Shown here: positions 1 through 11,503 of the stretch, in pieces | Position numbering within the stretch: position 1 is the first letter of the stretch | Layout: the number at the start of each line of letters is the position of its first letter | DNA from: Stemphylium vesicarium | Taxonomy: Eukaryota > Ascomycota > Dothideomycetes > Pleosporales > Pleosporaceae | Length of the DNA stretch: 64,000 nt | Reading direction: 5' to 3' | Assembly (NCBI GenBank): GCA_004380135.1 | Contig: QXCR01000144.1 | Location: 53,604 to 117,603 of the forward strand | Made by a program: the position numbers and the translations under genes | Notes under the pieces: generated by a model | The model's input: only the letters and a program-made list of their open reading frames with translations | What the model was told of the DNA's origin: nothing | The model's database searches: none

Positions 1-930
1 TTCGGGGCAGGCGATGTGAATGCGAGAGAGAGAAAGAGAGAGGTTATGTATGTGTGTTTTTTGGGCATTGTTTTCTTCTTTTTTTTGTCGGTCAAAAGGG
101 CATCATGTAAGCGTGTATCATCTTCGGTGGTTAAACGGGGGCGGGGGGAGTTTTGGTTTGGGGAATTTCGAGCAAAGGGCGTATGTTAGGTCAGCATTAT
201 ACCCTCCTTCTTGTTCGCTTTCTGCAAAAAGTAATTTTTCATCGCTATCTCTGGCTTCCCTACTGCAAATTCTGGACAAAAACGAGAAAAAAAAAGTATA
301 AAGTTGCATAGTCAATGTTTATCATCTTTCTGATAGGAGATGTGGGGGAGTTTCTTCAATTGAATATTGATTGTCAACAACAACAACAACAACCCCCAAT
401 ACGCCATTCAATGTTTCATCCTTTTGTTGCTGAGTTCCCCCCGAACCTAGGGGTACAACGAATTGGGAGTGATTCATTCCCATTGTTCCATTCTTTCCAG
501 GATATGCCTCTTCCCAAAGTAGAAGAATGCATACCCCGTCCTTCTAGCATAAGCGACGCTTACACCGCTTGATTGGCGATAACAATAAAAAGAAATAGCA
601 AAACGACGGTTGTTCCAAAATTCGTTCAACCCAAGCTTCCATATCCCATCCCTCTCTTACATGACACCTTTACATGCCCTCCTCCATACCCACATTGCGC
701 CACCAAGGCTTCTCACTCTCACCCGCCGTCTTCTCGGCAAACATATCCGCCGCATCACCAACCTGTCTCCTCTCACTAATTTCCCTGCTAACCTGGCCGC
801 TCAGTTTCAACTTCATGGCTTTGCTGGCCAGGAAGGGGTTGTATTTGCGCGAACCGTTACCTTGCGCCATTCCTCGGGAAGACCGGATGAGTTCGCTCGA
901 TGTCCATCCGCCCCTCATGACGGGTAATTG
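1..930. other. Intergenic, no gene seen
   Basis: This stretch lies downstream of the pyruvate dehydrogenase kinase gene. It holds pyrimidine/purine-rich low-complexity DNA, including a CAA microsatellite near 375-393. The open frames here are short, mutually overlapping and without recognisable domains. The first few hundred bases may be the 3' end or untranslated region of a gene outside the window, which the sequence cannot decide. Confidence 0.4.
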
Positions 931-2460
931 CTATTGCAGAGGTTCTGACGACGAGGAGAGGCGGTTGAGGTGGAGGTATACGTCGGTTCCGTATCTGGAA
1001 GAAAAGTGAGTTAGTTTCTGCAAAAGGAAAATGGTGATGCTGGTTACGTACCCCTCCATGGAAATCAACTTCAAGTCTCCGCCAAAGTACCGCGCATATA
1101 GCCTAGATATGGGTAGTCCGTAACCGAAACCAGCCATGGGCGCTTTGAAATCGCTCTTGTTGAAATCGGGGTCCAGGCTCGGTGTTTGGTCGACGGTCGT
1201 GTACATGTAGGTCCAGACAAGCGGAATGGAAGACCTGGGGATACCGCCTCCTTCGTCTGAAATCTTGATGGTAATATCCTCCTTGCCCTCTGCGACAATG
1301 ACTTTTGTTACTGGGAAAGCCTCCTTGTCTTGTCCATGCCTTTCTACCACGGCGCGCAGCGAGTTCTTGAGCGTCTCGAACAGCATGTGCGACAAATGTC
1401 CAGGTACGTACATGAAGCTGATGTCCGGGTTGCATACAAGCTGCACTTTGGGGGCGTCGAACAATCCGTAATGGTCCTCACACACGAAGCGCGCATTTTC
1501 AATAGCTTCTTGTGCTAGCTCTTGTACGTTCGTTTTGGTGCATATAATACCGACATAGTTTGGATCGTTCCGCGCGCGTTGGTCCGTGAGGGCGATGTGC
1601 TGGCCGATGAGCATACGAATACCGATACGCGACATGTAGAAACGGTCGAGGAAAGCCTGGATGTTGTGGTCGATCTGCATGCGTTGCCTCTTGCGCTTCC
1701 ACTCCAGGATACCCTGTGCAACAGTCGTGACAACGCTGTCGTGCCGCCGTTTGATCTTCTCCAAGGTGTCTGCGAACTTTGTGTTGTATGCGCCTAGCTC
1801 TGGCGGCCACTCTTGACCATCGTCGGCGGCGGCGTAGTATCTTCGACTTGCGCCCTTGACCTGCTTTGTGACTCCGTTACCGTTACCGTTGCCGTTTCCA
1901 TTCGTCGTTGGTTCGGATCGGTATTGTCCAGTCTTGATGCTCGGATTCTGTGTCGGCTTGCTCATTAGGTTCTTGTCGCCGCTCTTCTTTGCTGGCTTTA
2001 GTAACCGTTCTTTGATTTCGCTCGAGAGGGTCGGTCGCGGTAATTCGACGAGTTCCTGGTTATGTGAGTCAAGCTCGGCAACGAATTCTCGCGCTCCATA
2101 CCTCGAATGACTGCGCATACCAGTCGCGCACTCGGCAAATTGATGGCATCTCATTGAGACCATCGGGAAGCTCGTTGAGTTCTTGCACGCGATGTGCTAA
2201 TCGTATGGGAAGTTCTTCAGAGAGGAACTGGGACGCGCGGAAGAGGGTTCCTGTAGATGGTTTCTCTCCAAATTGTACCATCTGGCGTAGGGATACACCT
2301 AAATCACTGTCAGGCGAGTACTGCACACGGGCGCTCATATGTACGGACCGGTCGCTGGAAAGTTGCTGTAGTGCTACACCAGCGTTAGCTATGTTTGCGC
2401 CGTGACGTCTTTACATACCTTGATGGTTTCCATCAGCCTCTCGCTTCGTTTCCACGACAT
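931..2460 (-). CDS. PKP1: Pyruvate dehydrogenase kinase, mitochondrial
   Basis: This is a mitochondrial protein kinase of the PDK/BCKDK family (GHKL fold), expected to phosphorylate and inactivate the E1-alpha subunit of the pyruvate dehydrogenase complex. My model has five exons: 2460-2419, 2373-2349, 2298-2102, 2055-1052 and 994-931, giving 443 aa. The start MSWKRSERLMETIK and the spliced run HYSNFPATGVSLRQMVQFG match the conserved PDK N-terminus, which fixes the small exons. The N-terminal helical domain is followed by the ATP-lid region: E-x3-N-box (ETLKNSLRAVVE), DEGGG (G1 box) and GFGYGLPISRLYARYFGGDL (G2 box region). The last exon restores MEGYGTDVYLHL, the conserved C-terminal segment. 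An unusual insertion of about 50 residues with an alternating Asn-Gly run lies between the N-terminal helices. The donor of intron 2 (GTCCGT) is weak, but the frame and family alignment support it. A branched-chain kinase is less likely given the N-terminus. Confidence 0.93.
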
Positions 2461-3572
2461 GATGGCAATCTTTCAAGGCCGCAACGGCCTTTGTCGCTGC
2501 GTATTCGCCAAAGTGTTGTTGTTGATGGTGGTGTTCCCCGTCGAGCTACCGAACGCCCCCACTATGACGCTAATTGATGGCGATGCACAGGCCGAGGTAA
2601 CGATGACCGAAGATGCTCTGGATGTTTTGTGATGACTGGTCTTGAACGTAAGAGGGAACGGGGGCACGAGGGCTCATGTATAGGGTTGAATGATGCATGT
2701 ACACGGAGTCTCCCGGCGATGACACCACTGTTGGAGCACCTGCGGCTTCCCCCACACTTGTCGACTTTCACGTGGAGAAGTATGCGGAAGGCGCCACGAA
2801 ACTTTGCGCCTCCGAGCCTCAAATCCCACCCTTGACGAGACGAGATTGTGTAAACCGTCAATTGCCTTGGTCTTAAATGCCCACGTCTATAGTCGAAGGC
2901 GCAAATAATTCATGTTGCAAATCGCCTTCCGCACGCTCACAGCTCCAGCCACACGACCCTCGGCTAGGTTTCGGAGAAACGACCGGTAGAGCGCCTGTTC
3001 CTTACTGCATGTTCCTCAGGTCCGAGCAAGCATGCCCAGGTGCTCGCGTGCGTCGCATCCTTGAAGCTAGCCATACACTACCACTAGTAGCTACATTTTT
3101 GTGGAAAATTGGCGCAACGTGTCAGAAAATTTGCGAAGCGTACCATTGGTTGTTGTACGAGCCCTTCACCGTCTGAATATGGTTTGTTATGGTGAATCAT
3201 CGATTCAACAGTCCATGGGCACCATGGCATCAGTCTCCAGGATGCTACGTCACCTCTCAGAGACACACATCAATAGTCACGAATGAAGCCATGGAGGAAC
3301 ATATTGCATCATCGGTAGAGGAGAATTGGTATTTCGAACGTGCCGCTAAGTTCCAAGCCGGGTCTATGCTGCACCAGATCGAAAAACGCCTGAAATGATA
3401 CACCAAACATAATCTACATGAAACGGTAATGCGTTCTAACCGCGCTCACCGCCTCCGTCGTTCGTCTATCATCGCTGTTGGTACAATCCAAAAAGATTTT
3501 GGGTCGAAGAGGTATTAGAGAAAGGTCGTAGCGTGTCGGAGAGATGTTAAACGTCAGGGTGATATGAGACGT
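2461..3572. other. Intergenic region between PDK and cytochrome c
   Basis: This holds the upstream region of the pyruvate dehydrogenase kinase gene and the downstream region of cytochrome c, both on the minus strand. The open frames (60-99 codons) overlap one another on both strands and show no domain. I see no RNA gene or repeat. Confidence 0.5.
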
Positions 3573-4308
3573 TTATTTGGTCTCCTCGGCAAGGAAGGTG
3601 ATCAAGTCGTTGCGGTCCTTGGGCTTCTTGAGACCACCAAAGGCCATCTTGGTACCGGGAATGTACTTCTTGGGGTTCTCGAGGTACTCGAACTGTGCTG
3701 GGTTAGGATCCAGTGTCTAGAAAACAAATGTGTCTTTATGTGATGCGACGTACGAGAGACTCGTGGTTCCACTCAACACCCTTCTGCTTGTTGGCGTCGG
3801 TGTATGAGAAACCCTCGACCTGACCGGACTTGCGGCCGAAGAGACCGTGTAGGTTGGGACCAATCTTGTTGCCCTCGCCCTCCTTCAGGGTGTGGCACTG
3901 AGCACATCGGGTCTGCATTCTTGTTAGACAATGTCGGCGGAAGGCGTGCGATAGCGACGATGGTATTCGGCGTCATCTCGATATGTTCGTACCTTGAAGA
4001 GGTTGGCACCCTTCTTAGCATCGCCTGTGGTAACAAGTCAGTTATGTGAACGGCGATAAATTTTGGATGGCCCGCTGAACAAGTCGCCGCCCGTCCTTTT
4101 CTTTGTCGCAAACCTGCCACTACCCGTACACCGCCTCTTGAGCAACTGAAAACTACATGGCTCATCGCCAGGAGAATTCTGCTTCTCAAGATGGCGGCAT
4201 TCTGGTGTGCTCGCGGGCACAATGGGCGTTGCAGGTTTGCAAGAAAAGCGAGAAACGGCCGATGACGTCCGAACGCTGTCAGGAAAACGTACCCTCGGAG
4301 AAACCCAT
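3573..4308 (-). CDS. CYC1: Cytochrome c
   Basis: Cytochrome c is the soluble haem protein of the intermembrane space that carries electrons from complex III to complex IV. Four exons (4308-4293, 4024-3993, 3912-3754, 3692-3573) give 108 aa, the usual fungal length. The haem attachment motif CAQCH is in exon 3, preceded by KKGANLFKTR. GRKSGQVEGFSYTDANK and the axial-methionine segment YIPGTKMAFGGLKK are intact, and the protein ends NDLITFLAEETK. The first exon codes only MGFSE plus one base. For the last intron I chose the acceptor GCACAG over an upstream TTCTAG because it restores SLFEYLENPKKY, the conserved run; the upstream choice would insert eight residues. The gene is downstream of and co-oriented with nothing functionally linked except the mitochondrial PDK gene 1.1 kb away. 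Confidence 0.96.
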
Positions 4309-5180
4309 TTTGATAAGATGGAGGAGTTGAGGTCGGTTTGGTGTTGAAGATGTGGTAGTGTGGAGTGAGCGAAGTGAGAGGTTTGGAGTGTGATAGAGAA
4401 GTAGCGATGGAAACGGGAATGAGCGACAAAAAAGCTGGCGAAGGCAATTGAAAAAGTAGAACACGTGACTGTCTTCGGCGTCAGGGCCCGTCATCTCATC
4501 GCGGCTAGCGGCATCCGCGCGGCGAATCAGAGAGGCGGCAAAAGTCAGGAGCAAAGGCGGTCGGGTGGAACCGGTCCGAGGGCTCCTAGACATGGCAAAC
4601 AGGAATTTCCGTGCCGTGGCTGAATCTTGGGCCCCTAGCATCTGCCTCACTACGCGATGAATTACGCCTTCTCAAGCCATTTCTCAGACGCTCGGCAATC
4701 TTGCATCAAACTTGCGAGTTAATGCCGTCACCATGTCTCCTGCCGGCTGTTGCGAGAACTCTCCGGCATTTTCCCATGCCAACAATCCATCAAAAGCAAT
4801 TCTCACCCAGTGCTGTGGTCTTCGCTTACTCCTTCCACGGGTCTGGCTCTTTTTGGTCACCCTGCAGGACGCTGCGTCCCTGCTTTCAAACCAAATGCGA
4901 TACGTGAAGCCTGTGCAAGGGTCCGCAAATCGATGTGACATGCCCACTAACCCGCGCATCTCCACGCTTCTAGGCCTCTCACACAACTGGCCAGGGGCAT
5001 GAATACCAGCCCACGTTATCTGGACAACAGCACATTACTATTTCAAGTGCCGACTAGGATCATAGCTATTTTACCCTTCCAGCAATCCGTCCTCGAGCGT
5101 TGGTCAGTCAGGCGCTTCAGCCCCAGCCCGCCGCCGGTTGACATCATCGGGTCTTGCCCCGCCACACCTCGACCGACCGG
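4309..5180. promoter_or_regulatory. Divergent upstream region, cytochrome c / SDR
   Basis: These 872 bases separate the cytochrome c start (minus strand) from the short-chain dehydrogenase start (plus strand), so both promoters must lie here or in the first introns. Pyrimidine-rich tracts occur close to the cytochrome c start. No open frame with a domain is visible, and no specific binding site can be assigned with confidence. Confidence 0.4.
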
Positions 5181-6220
5181 ATGGACCAGATTCCGGGCAT
5201 CCTATATGCCGATGAGGACTTCACCACATGGTTGATACTCGGCGCCAGCAGAGGTATTGGCCTTGAATTTGTCAAGCAGCTGTTGGCCCGAAACGAGCGC
5301 ATCATTGCCACGGTGCGGGAGCCTTGGGCCGGACATGCCAGTGGTCTGTGGGGGCAGGCAGGCAGTGATCATGGCCGCTGCCAAATGTACACATGCGACA
5401 TCTTGTCTGAACAGAGCATCCAAGTATGTTGGACTCTTCTATTGCATTATGATTGCGAAACTAGGGTGAACTGACGCGTTCAGAAATTCGTTGCGCAACT
5501 GGCAATGATACCAAACTTGAAGATCGACTATGTAGTACTAAATGCAGGAGTCCTGAGATACCCGAACGTAAGTCCGACATCGTCCACATATGCAAGAAAG
5601 CCGCACTAACCGTTGTAGAGGGCCACTGAGCTGTACGTCCTCCATCGCCGTTACGCCTTGCTGGTTGTGGCTAAAGCGTGCATTCGCATTCCAGTCCGGC
5701 ATGCTCGAGGGTTGGTGGTAGATGCTGACACCAAGTAGATCGTTCGACGAGTTTGCTTTCCACTTGCACACGAACACCATAGGCCCTGTCATCACTGCGC
5801 AAAAGCTTTTGCAAACCAACATTCCAATTGGCACCATCGTCTTCATGTCCAGCGATTCAGGCTCCCAGGGTAACTTTCGTGAAATGGAGGACGGTTTCGC
5901 CGCGTATGCTGCGTCCAAGGCGGCACTAAACATGGCAGTGAGACACATGGCCGCCGAACTGAAGAGAAAGGATGACGACACAATCATTCTATGCATGCAT
6001 CCTGGAGAGGTAGCGACGGATATGGCAAACGTTCAGCTGCCGTGGGAGGTACAGGGAATCATAACACCAGAAGAGTCAGTCATGAAGATGATTGAAGTGA
6101 TCAAGAGCAAAGGCATACAGCACAGTGGTACATTCTGGACATATGAAAACAAGGTAGGTCTACTGTCACGTCATCAAGCCATCGGCCGTCCACTGACAGC
6201 AGCAGCCTTACATTTGGTGA
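5181..6220 (+). CDS. Short-chain dehydrogenase, sniffer/C-factor-like
   Basis: This is a classical SDR oxidoreductase with an NAD(P)-binding Rossmann fold; the substrate is unknown. Five exons (5181-5423, 5484-5567, 5619-5632, 5739-6153, 6206-6220) give 256 aa, the standard size. The cofactor motif is LILGASRGIG near residue 18. VLNAGV is the NAG motif, MSSDSGS carries the catalytic serine region and YAASKAA is the YxxxK motif. HPGEVATDM follows the catalytic site as in carbonyl reductases of the sniffer/C-factor group. The tiny exon 3 (14 bases) was recognised because joining it gives RATELSFDEFAFHLHTNT, a pattern typical of this subgroup. The last exon codes only PYIW and a stop, fitting the subgroup's short aromatic C-terminus. 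The start at 5181 is the first ATG in frame; an upstream TTG is not considered. Confidence 0.88.
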
Positions 6221-6509
6221 CATTGAAAACATCCATCATAACACCGATGTTCGTCTTTCACACGCAAGTTCTGCACATTCACTAGGCTATACCTATACCC
6301 ATTTTACTAGATTACATATGGGTCCCTCTCCCCCCTGGCACTACCAATCCAACCATAAGTGACGAATGAAGCTTCGCACTACTCTCAAGATGAAGCAGCA
6401 GGTCTCTCCCAGCATACCTGCATTCTATCCGTGCCCCATTCAATCGATGCGTCAAATCTCAAATACACGCGCAAGCAAGCTCAAGGCAAGCTCTCCGCCT
6501 CTCCGAAAC

Positions 6510-6992
6510 TTACTCAATCTCCCCTGCCATCCTCCGCACCTGATCTGTATCCCAGTCCAGTCGCTCATCACCAGTCGGCAAATCATAATCAACCAAAACC
6601 TTCACTACATTCTTGCCTTGTTTCGCCTCAGCTTCTCTCTTCAGTTGGCATTTTCTCTTCTTTCCCTTCTTCTTCCTCTTTCCACTCTTTTGCTCATTCG
6701 TCCTTGTCTCAACGGTTTCAGCTCCCAAAGTTCCTGTCCTTACACTTACTTCCTCGCCGCACCCGCCGAGGCGCAAGCGCTTAGCTGGACTGCCTTCCGT
6801 GGATGGAGCGTTGAGGCCAGTGTCTCGTTGCCGCTTCCGAATAGGCAGTGTGCAGTCGTCGGCGATGACGCTTTCGATAACTATGTTGACGGGCGAGAAA
6901 ACGGGACTCGTGTGCTTCCAGAATGAGACACAGCCGCATACGCCGTCTTGACAAAGATTTTGGTGACAAATGCCGTCGGGGTGTATGCGCAT
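6510..6992 (-). CDS. Hypothetical basic protein
   Basis: This open frame of about 160 codons starts at the first in-frame ATG (MRIHPDGICHQNLCQDG). I do not recognise the family. The N-terminal part has several cysteines. The centre is Ser/Gly-rich, with a bipartite basic cluster (RKRQRDTG... AKRLRLGG) that resembles a nuclear localisation signal. A lysine-rich run (GKRKKKGKKRKCQLKREAEA) precedes a C-terminal block VLVDYDLPTGDERLDWDTDQ that looks like genuine protein rather than noise. Codons upstream of the ATG stay open to 7256, so an upstream exon is possible. It sits tail-to-tail with the short-chain dehydrogenase and downstream of the mpaB-like gene. Coding status is likely but not certain. 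Confidence 0.5.
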   Translation of the reverse strand: MRIHPDGICHQNLCQDGVCGCVSFWKHTSPVFSPVNIVIESVIADDCTLPIRKRQRDTGLNAPSTEGSPAKRLRLGGCGEEVSVRTGTLGAETVETRTNEQKSGKRKKKGKKRKCQLKREAEAKQGKNVVKVLVDYDLPTGDERLDWDTDQVRRMAGEIE

Positions 6993-7361
6993 TTTGAGAA
7001 GTACGTTGTGGTGAGATGGGAGACAAAAATGTTGGATTGAAGATGGGATTACTGCTATTTTGGTATTGACGAAGTGGGAGAGGGATAGAGCAGGGATGTG
7101 TACGGGAAAAGAGGGAATCGTGGAGAGTAAAAGAAGAGCAGGTAGGTGCACAGGGGAGTGGTTACTAGTAGATGATGATGAACTAGGCGGGTAAAGGTGA
7201 CCGTTGGAAGGCTCGCGGTAAGAGGGGATGCAGGTGAGAGAGCAAAGCGATATCAAAGTGAGTGTTCACAATACCCTCTACACATAACAAGAGAATGAAA
7301 TGTTTAGTCTGCCCGATCTAACACACTTCCATACCCAGACTTATTACCGATGTTCAATCCC
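6993..7361. other. Short intergenic region
   Basis: This lies between the hypothetical basic protein and the end of the mpaB-like gene, both on the minus strand, so it should hold the promoter of the former. It is Ser/Pro-codon-like low-complexity DNA on the minus strand, and a 5' extension of the small gene cannot be excluded. Confidence 0.35.
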
Positions 7362-8858
7362 TCACCACATCCTGCCAAGAACAACCGAAGCAACCTTGAC
7401 CGAAATCAAAGTCCCCACAGCAAACACCCCGACCGCAATACCCAGCGCTTTCAGATTCCTCATCTCATTGCTAGACCACTGCTGCTTCCTCTCACCAATA
7501 TTCCCCAGATGCGTCAAGGTATCATACTGCGGCACGTACTTGAAATCAAACGACGTCTCCGTGCCCGCGAGCCCCCACTTCGCCTTTACAATCAAGCTCC
7601 AAAAGATATCCTTCGCACGGTCGATCCTCCTGCGGTCAGCCTCAGGAAACAAGCGATAAGTGTAGCAGTAAAAGATGAAGAAGAGGCACTGGCCCGCCAT
7701 TAGCGACCAGTAATACGCTGAGACGCGTTTCAGGCCGAGGCGATCGCAGAGTTCGTTGCCGTTGAGCCAGCGCGCGCTGGCTGTTAGCATGTCTGCGGAG
7801 GAGAAAGTGGGTGGTTCTTCCTTGAGGGCGTAGATGATGTTGTTGGCCATTGTCTTTGACATTTCCGAGGGGTCGACCTCGTGGTAGAGAAGGGATTCCA
7901 TGACCGCCTTTGCCTTTGTGGGGGTCGAGAGCCATTTGTCGGGCGTGCCCATGAGATACCCGATGTAGCGCCATAGAGCGAGGTAGTCATTTATTTCCTG
8001 TTGCCGGAGGAAGATGCCCTGGCGGGGAAAACTAAGGTAGATGAGAGTAGAAGAGAAGGTGCCGATTGTTGCTATTTGGTCCAGGTCGTTGATGGGTATG
8101 CCCCATTCGTCCATGTTGAAGTAGCTCGGTCGTTCGTTTGCGAGCTTCATGATGCGCTGCCGGACTGCGGCGTGTAGAAAGCGGACACGGATCGATGAGG
8201 CGAAGCCTTCTCCGCCGGGTCTTATACCCTCCAGGGTTCGAGTGCATTGCAGAATGTGTTGTGTTGTTTCGAATAATCTTCCTCTTGCTACCTTGGTGCT
8301 GAATCCACCCGTTCGTGCTAATGTCTCGACTACTCTTGCGGCACCCATGCCGCCTAATAGGGACTGGAAGGTGAGGCCAGTCAGAGCGGGTCCGCCGTAT
8401 CGGTAGAAAACATCTTGTCCTCTTGCTATCTGCTCCCAGTCTACCCATTCGGGTACCGTCTGGACTTGGCGCCACAACTCGTCAAGTTTTGGGTCGGAAT
8501 CATGGTGTTCTTCGAGTAGAGCGTAGAGATCCCGCTTTGGTACAGGTAAAGGTTCCTTCTTCTCTTCTTCAGTGCCTGGTACTGATGCCAATGCAGCTCT
8601 GTTGCTATCGTTTCTTGGCAAAGCACCCTTGTGCGGTGGCGATATGGCATTCAAGCGATCGAGACATTCTTCTGCTAACACATCATATGAGAATTTCATA
8701 GGCTTCAATTGTTCCGGATTGAGATGTTCAGGCGTCCATTCGAATCGGTAGCCCCAGCAACTTGGATCTGGTTAGTAGGTGTAAGCCATAGTCTTCCGCT
8801 TCTAAACGTACTCTTTGGTATTGGCCGTGCGCCTCTGGAATAGGTTGGGCAATGCCAT
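7362..8858 (-). CDS. ER-bound oxygenase mpaB-like (DUF2236) protein
   Basis: This is a member of the DUF2236 / rubber-oxygenase (Lcp)-like superfamily, to which the ER-bound oxygenase MpaB of mycophenolic acid biosynthesis belongs. Two exons (8858-8812 and 8760-7362) give 481 aa. The first exon codes MALPNLFQRRTANTK; joining at an AAG acceptor restores DCWGYRFEWTPEHLNPEQL. Typical superfamily stretches are FYRYGGPALTGLTFQSLLGG, RLFETTQHIL and SIRVRFLHAAVRQRI, the last two around the expected haem-contacting helices. A membrane-like segment YYWSLMAGQCLFFIFYCYTY lies near residue 375, and a C-terminal hydrophobic helix (ALGIAVGVFAVGTLISVKVA) probably anchors the protein. No polyketide synthase or other biosynthetic gene is nearby, so a housekeeping or detoxifying role is as likely as secondary metabolism. 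The substrate cannot be inferred. Confidence 0.82.
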
Positions 8859-9427
8859 GATTGCGGATTACGGTGCGGAAAACAACAACGCAAGGCGAAT
8901 TCACGTCAAGGAAGGACTATTGAAGGGCAAGGAGAGTCTGCAGGTTTGCGGAGAGACAGATCCGTCATATGATACCGAGGCCCTAGCGCGAAGGAGTGTG
9001 AGGGGATCCACATCCATGTTGCCGCTTTCGTCCTGCGATCACAGTATCATGAGTCTAGCGTAGCAATCCAACAAATCGAGATAGCGAGGCCAACTACGTC
9101 AAACCAAGTTATCGGAACTAGACTAGACAAAACAGCCTACATTATCATAGGGATCTTAGAAACCTTGGTTCTCAGTGTAATCAGTGTTTCCGCGATAGTC
9201 CCAGGGGTCCCGCGAAAACCAGACCAGAATGACAAGAAATGTCGATTCCGGAGTTTGACCGTCAAATTCGGCCGTTGACGCAGGGTCATTGATGTCACCA
9301 TTTAGAGCAAGGCATGGCTTGCCGCCGCCGCCGGCAGTGGCGTTTAACGTTTAGCACGTGGGCCCGTGCGAGAAAGTTGTGAACTTCGAGAAGAGCATCC
9401 CTGTGCATATATCCAACATCACCAACC
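8859..9427. promoter_or_regulatory. Divergent upstream region, mpaB-like / RRG9
   Basis: This shared upstream region lies between the minus-strand mpaB-like gene and the plus-strand RRG9 gene. A CACGTG hexamer, the core of a basic helix-loop-helix E-box, occurs at 9354-9359, about 70 bases upstream of the RRG9 start. No credible coding frame is present. Confidence 0.4.
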
Positions 9428-10180
9428 ATGACTTGCCACAACTGCGCACGAACAACGCTGAATCTGTTCATCCGATCATTCGCGAACATCCAACCCGTTC
9501 CTCCCGCACGCCGACCACTCATATTACCGCCACAATCGCGATCCCGCTCCGACGCATTTCCCCAATCCAAACCAGACCGATCCCGCCCCCGCAAACCAAG
9601 CGCAGGACCCGCCATCGAAGTCGAAGATGCGCTCACCGGCGAGTTACAACCACCAAAGCGCGAACGCCCAGCCTGGGCCGTACAAAAAGAAGCCCTAAAA
9701 GAAAAGCTCAACGGCGAAGCCTGGAATCCCCGCAAAAAGCTCTCCCCAGACACCATGGAAGGCATACGGCACCTGCACAGCACACAGCCCGATAAATTCA
9801 CCACGCCCGTTCTTTCTCAGCACTTCAAGGTCAGCCCGGAAGCTATCCGCCGCATACTTAAGAGCAAGTGGCAGCCTTCCGACGAGGAGTACGAAGAGAG
9901 GATGGAGCGCTGGAGTAAGCGTGGTGAGAGGATTTGGGAGAATCTGGTCGAGATGGGGGTCAAGCCCCCGAAGAAGTGGAGGGACATGGGTGTGGGCAGG
10001 GCGCAGAATGGAGAGGTGCCTAGGTGGAAGTCGAGGCATAGGAATTTGGTGGATGTCGGGGATAGTGTTGGGGGTGGGGTTGAGGAGCTGGTGACAGATG
10101 AGGATATTATACCCACCGTGGGCAAGTCGGGGAATGTGAAGCCGACGACGAGTAGTGTGCCTTTGTGGGAGAGGCTGTGA
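9428..10180 (+). CDS. RRG9: Required for respiratory growth protein 9, mitochondrial
   Basis: This is an RRG9 homologue (neugrin-related family), a mitochondrial protein needed for respiratory growth and mitochondrial genome maintenance in yeast. It is a single exon of 250 aa. The N-terminus is rich in Arg, Ser and Ala without acidic residues for about 40 codons, consistent with a mitochondrial presequence. The diagnostic core is at about residues 95-160: AWNPRKKLSPDTMEGIRHLH, then FTTPVLSQHFKVSPEAIRRI and LKSKWQPSDEE, a helix-turn-helix-like segment characteristic of the family. The C-terminal tail is Gly/Val-rich and less conserved. The start is the ATG in ACCATGACT context, and no intron is needed. 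Confidence 0.9.
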   Translation: MTCHNCARTTLNLFIRSFANIQPVPPARRPLILPPQSRSRSDAFPQSKPDRSRPRKPSAGPAIEVEDALTGELQPPKRERPAWAVQKEALKEKLNGEAWNPRKKLSPDTMEGIRHLHSTQPDKFTTPVLSQHFKVSPEAIRRILKSKWQPSDEEYEERMERWSKRGERIWENLVEMGVKPPKKWRDMGVGRAQNGEVPRWKSRHRNLVDVGDSVGGGVEELVTDEDIIPTVGKSGNVKPTTSSVPLWERL

Positions 10181-11503
10181 ACAGCAAGAGTGGGCTTGAG
10201 GAAGCTCGTTATTACTATAAGAGGGTGGAAGATGGGGACACGAACACGCCATGAGTAATTCGTATTCTTCTACGATCATAGTGCGTACAAGGCTTTCGTT
10301 ACTTCTATGTCAAGTCCAATGATGGCTGAAAGGGCAATAGCCTTGCTTTCTTGGTGAAGCCTGCGAGCATACCGTTCTTCACCACATCTCGGCATCCTTC
10401 ACTACATCACTCTATCGAAGTTCCCCCACTTAGCTATCTCTCTTAATGATCCCAATTGCCTCAACATCATAATCACAACAAAGACGCAAGGCCATACATG
10501 TTCCCTTCATGAAGACCTCAGCCTTATCGAACCATACCGCGTCCCCGATAATACCCGCTCTTATTCAAAAAGGAATACACGGCGAAGAGAAACTGTCGAA
10601 AAAAGAAAGCGAATGATGATATAGTGTGGTGTTGGGACACTATGTGTACCTGCAAGGCACGTAACATGATCAGAGCCCTCGCGAACAGACCTTGGCTGGT
10701 AATACCTTGTCACGATTCAAATGCCGCAACGCAGCTGCACAGCCGCGTTGTCGCCCTACAGTACACAGGACTGGCAAATCATTAGCTACTCTTGAAAACC
10801 AGTGTTGGCCGTCCGTTCCGTGGACTACCCACGCTGCAGCCGTGGCCGTGGCCGGGGGTAGGAGACAAGAGACCCTCAGCCTGCGAAGCCGCCCCATCAA
10901 AATAGGTGCAGAGGTTCCAGGATCGACCAATTGGTCGTTTCCGCGACGCATAAGCCCCAGCCGTCACTGCCTTGACCGCGTGCGCTCCTGACCGGACGAC
11001 ATGCTCTAACCCCATATAGATCCCGCGCCGGGGGGAGAATGTTATAGCCCACTTTTGCAGCCACTCTTAAACAAACAGCTTAATTGGTTAAGATGAAGCG
11101 CTCGTGCATAAGTTCCTCATTCTCCTTGTCTGTGGGCGGGCTGCATGCCGAGCGGCCGAGCAGACTAGAGATGGACGTATGCGAAGCGATCACGCTTCTG
11201 GTTACAGCTAATCACTAGTTAACGGCGCTGTGAATGCGCCTCTTTACAGAACAGTAAATATAAGGTCGCTTAAGCAGACACCTGGGGCATGTGTTCCTGG
11301 TCCCGAAAGAGCCTCCGCGGCCTTGGCGGTTGCCTTACGCAATTTTACGAACCACTTAGGCAAACAAAATGAAGTGTATACCATAGAACAAAAAGAGAAT
11401 GCATCTTGCGAGACAGCGCAATAAGCTACCCCTCGGTATTCTCTCCGGAGATCCTTTGAATTCAACTCAAGTAAACAGTATTCTTGTAACCTTTGCTCGC
11501 ACA
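10181..11503. other. Intergenic, no gene seen
   Basis: These 1.3 kb downstream of RRG9 contain only short overlapping frames (under 100 codons) without domains. A GC-rich stretch occurs near 10,700-11,050. The part directly before 11504 presumably contains the promoter of the small membrane protein. I found no tRNA or repeat. Confidence 0.45.
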
